From: an uncultured bacterium
GTDB lineage: Bacteria; Cyanobacteriota; Vampirovibrionia; Gastranaerophilales; Gastranaerophilaceae
Assembly (NCBI GenBank): GCA_902462155.1
Contig: CABQAQ010000004.1
Coordinates: forward strand, 142,133-206,132
DNA: 64,000 nucleotides
Direction of reading: 5' to 3'
Part shown: positions 63,947 through 64,000 of the stretch, piece by piece
Layout of the letters: every line of letters starts with the position of its first letter
Position numbering within the stretch: position 1 is the stretch's first letter
Translations under genes and position numbers: made by a program
Notes under the pieces: model-generated
Seen by the model: the letters and a program-made list of their open reading frames with translations, nothing else
Databases searched by the model: none
What the model was told of the DNA's origin: nothing

Positions 63947-64000
63947 GGCGACATGGCCAAGTGGTAAGGCAGAAGCCTGCAAAGCTTTTATCCCCCAGTT
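63947..64000 (+). tRNA. tRNA-Cys (anticodon GCA), cut by window end
   Basis: The gene begins GGCGACA, has a D arm, and an anticodon loop CTGCAAA on an AAGC / GCTT stem, giving anticodon GCA. The T arm and 3' acceptor strand lie beyond the window. It is 12 bases after tRNA-Gly and is probably co-transcribed with it. Confidence 0.93.

Overview
The window is an AT-rich (roughly one quarter G+C by eye), gene-dense bacterial chromosome segment using the standard code. Gene content points to a non-photosynthetic relative of Cyanobacteria, most likely a gut Melainabacteria/Vampirovibrionia lineage (Gastranaerophilales-like). The grounds are a cyanobacterial-style lpxD-lpxC-fabZ-lpxA cluster, MlaE, type IV pilus genes, many lineage-restricted small proteins and very low G+C. 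This placement is inference; no rRNA gene is present. Lipid A genes, MurJ, GlmU, AroA and an MlaE-type permease indicate a diderm cell with an LPS-type outer membrane.

Layout. 1-2.0 kb: the 3' part of a DUF475 membrane protein and an unrecognised 416-aa protein, closed by stacked hairpins. 2.0-5.1 kb: an HdeD-like membrane protein and three poorly characterised proteins, one with HEAT repeats. 5.1-21.7 kb: a long run of minus-strand genes: deoC, recO, pilT, a degenerate pilB-like gene, a response regulator, a histidine kinase, a SPOR-domain protein, DUF366, queC, a HEAT-repeat protein, a small Cys-rich protein, a SudB/NfnA-type flavoprotein, hisS, an M29 aminopeptidase, then lpxA-fabZ-lpxC-lpxD. 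21.8-25.8 kb: tsaC, murJ and a SpoIID-like protein. 26.0-32.4 kb: a hypothetical protein, ilvE-mlaE, a putative membrane metalloprotease, yqeG, a U32 protein and a DUF2229 protein. 32.5-37.7 kb: alaS, pilO and a pilM-pilN fusion. 37.9-44.7 kb: rlmB, a primary-type sigma factor, an aldehyde dehydrogenase, an M15 peptidase, a DUF374 acyltransferase and hypotheticals. 44.8-54.6 kb: prs, glmU, rsfS, a small membrane protein, a SulP transporter, ruvC, dnaX, ldcA and aroA. 54.6-55.1 kb: a 600-bp gap holding two almost identical tandem units, each ending in an intrinsic terminator. 55.2-63.6 kb: a small CxxC protein, wecB, deoB, rpe, rnc, cdsA, frr, pyrH and pnp. The window ends with tRNA-Gly(TCC) and a truncated tRNA-Cys(GCA).

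How it fits together. Envelope construction dominates: lipid A (lpxA, C, D and fabZ), UDP-GlcNAc supply and use (glmU, wecB), peptidoglycan handling (murJ, ldcA, M15 peptidase, SPOR and SpoIID-like proteins), lipids (cdsA, DUF374, MlaE), and a type IV pilus split over two loci. The pilT locus also carries a degenerate PilB-like ATPase and a two-component pair whose kinase has a pseudo-receiver. This could be a pilus-linked signalling unit, but that is inference. deoC and deoB supply deoxyribose salvage.

The most unusual non-coding item is the duplicated terminator-ended unit at 54666-55095, a candidate pair of small RNAs. The most unusual proteins are the PilM-PilN fusion with an Asn-rich tail, the degenerate PilB-like ATPase, and the membrane protein with an HESGH motif.
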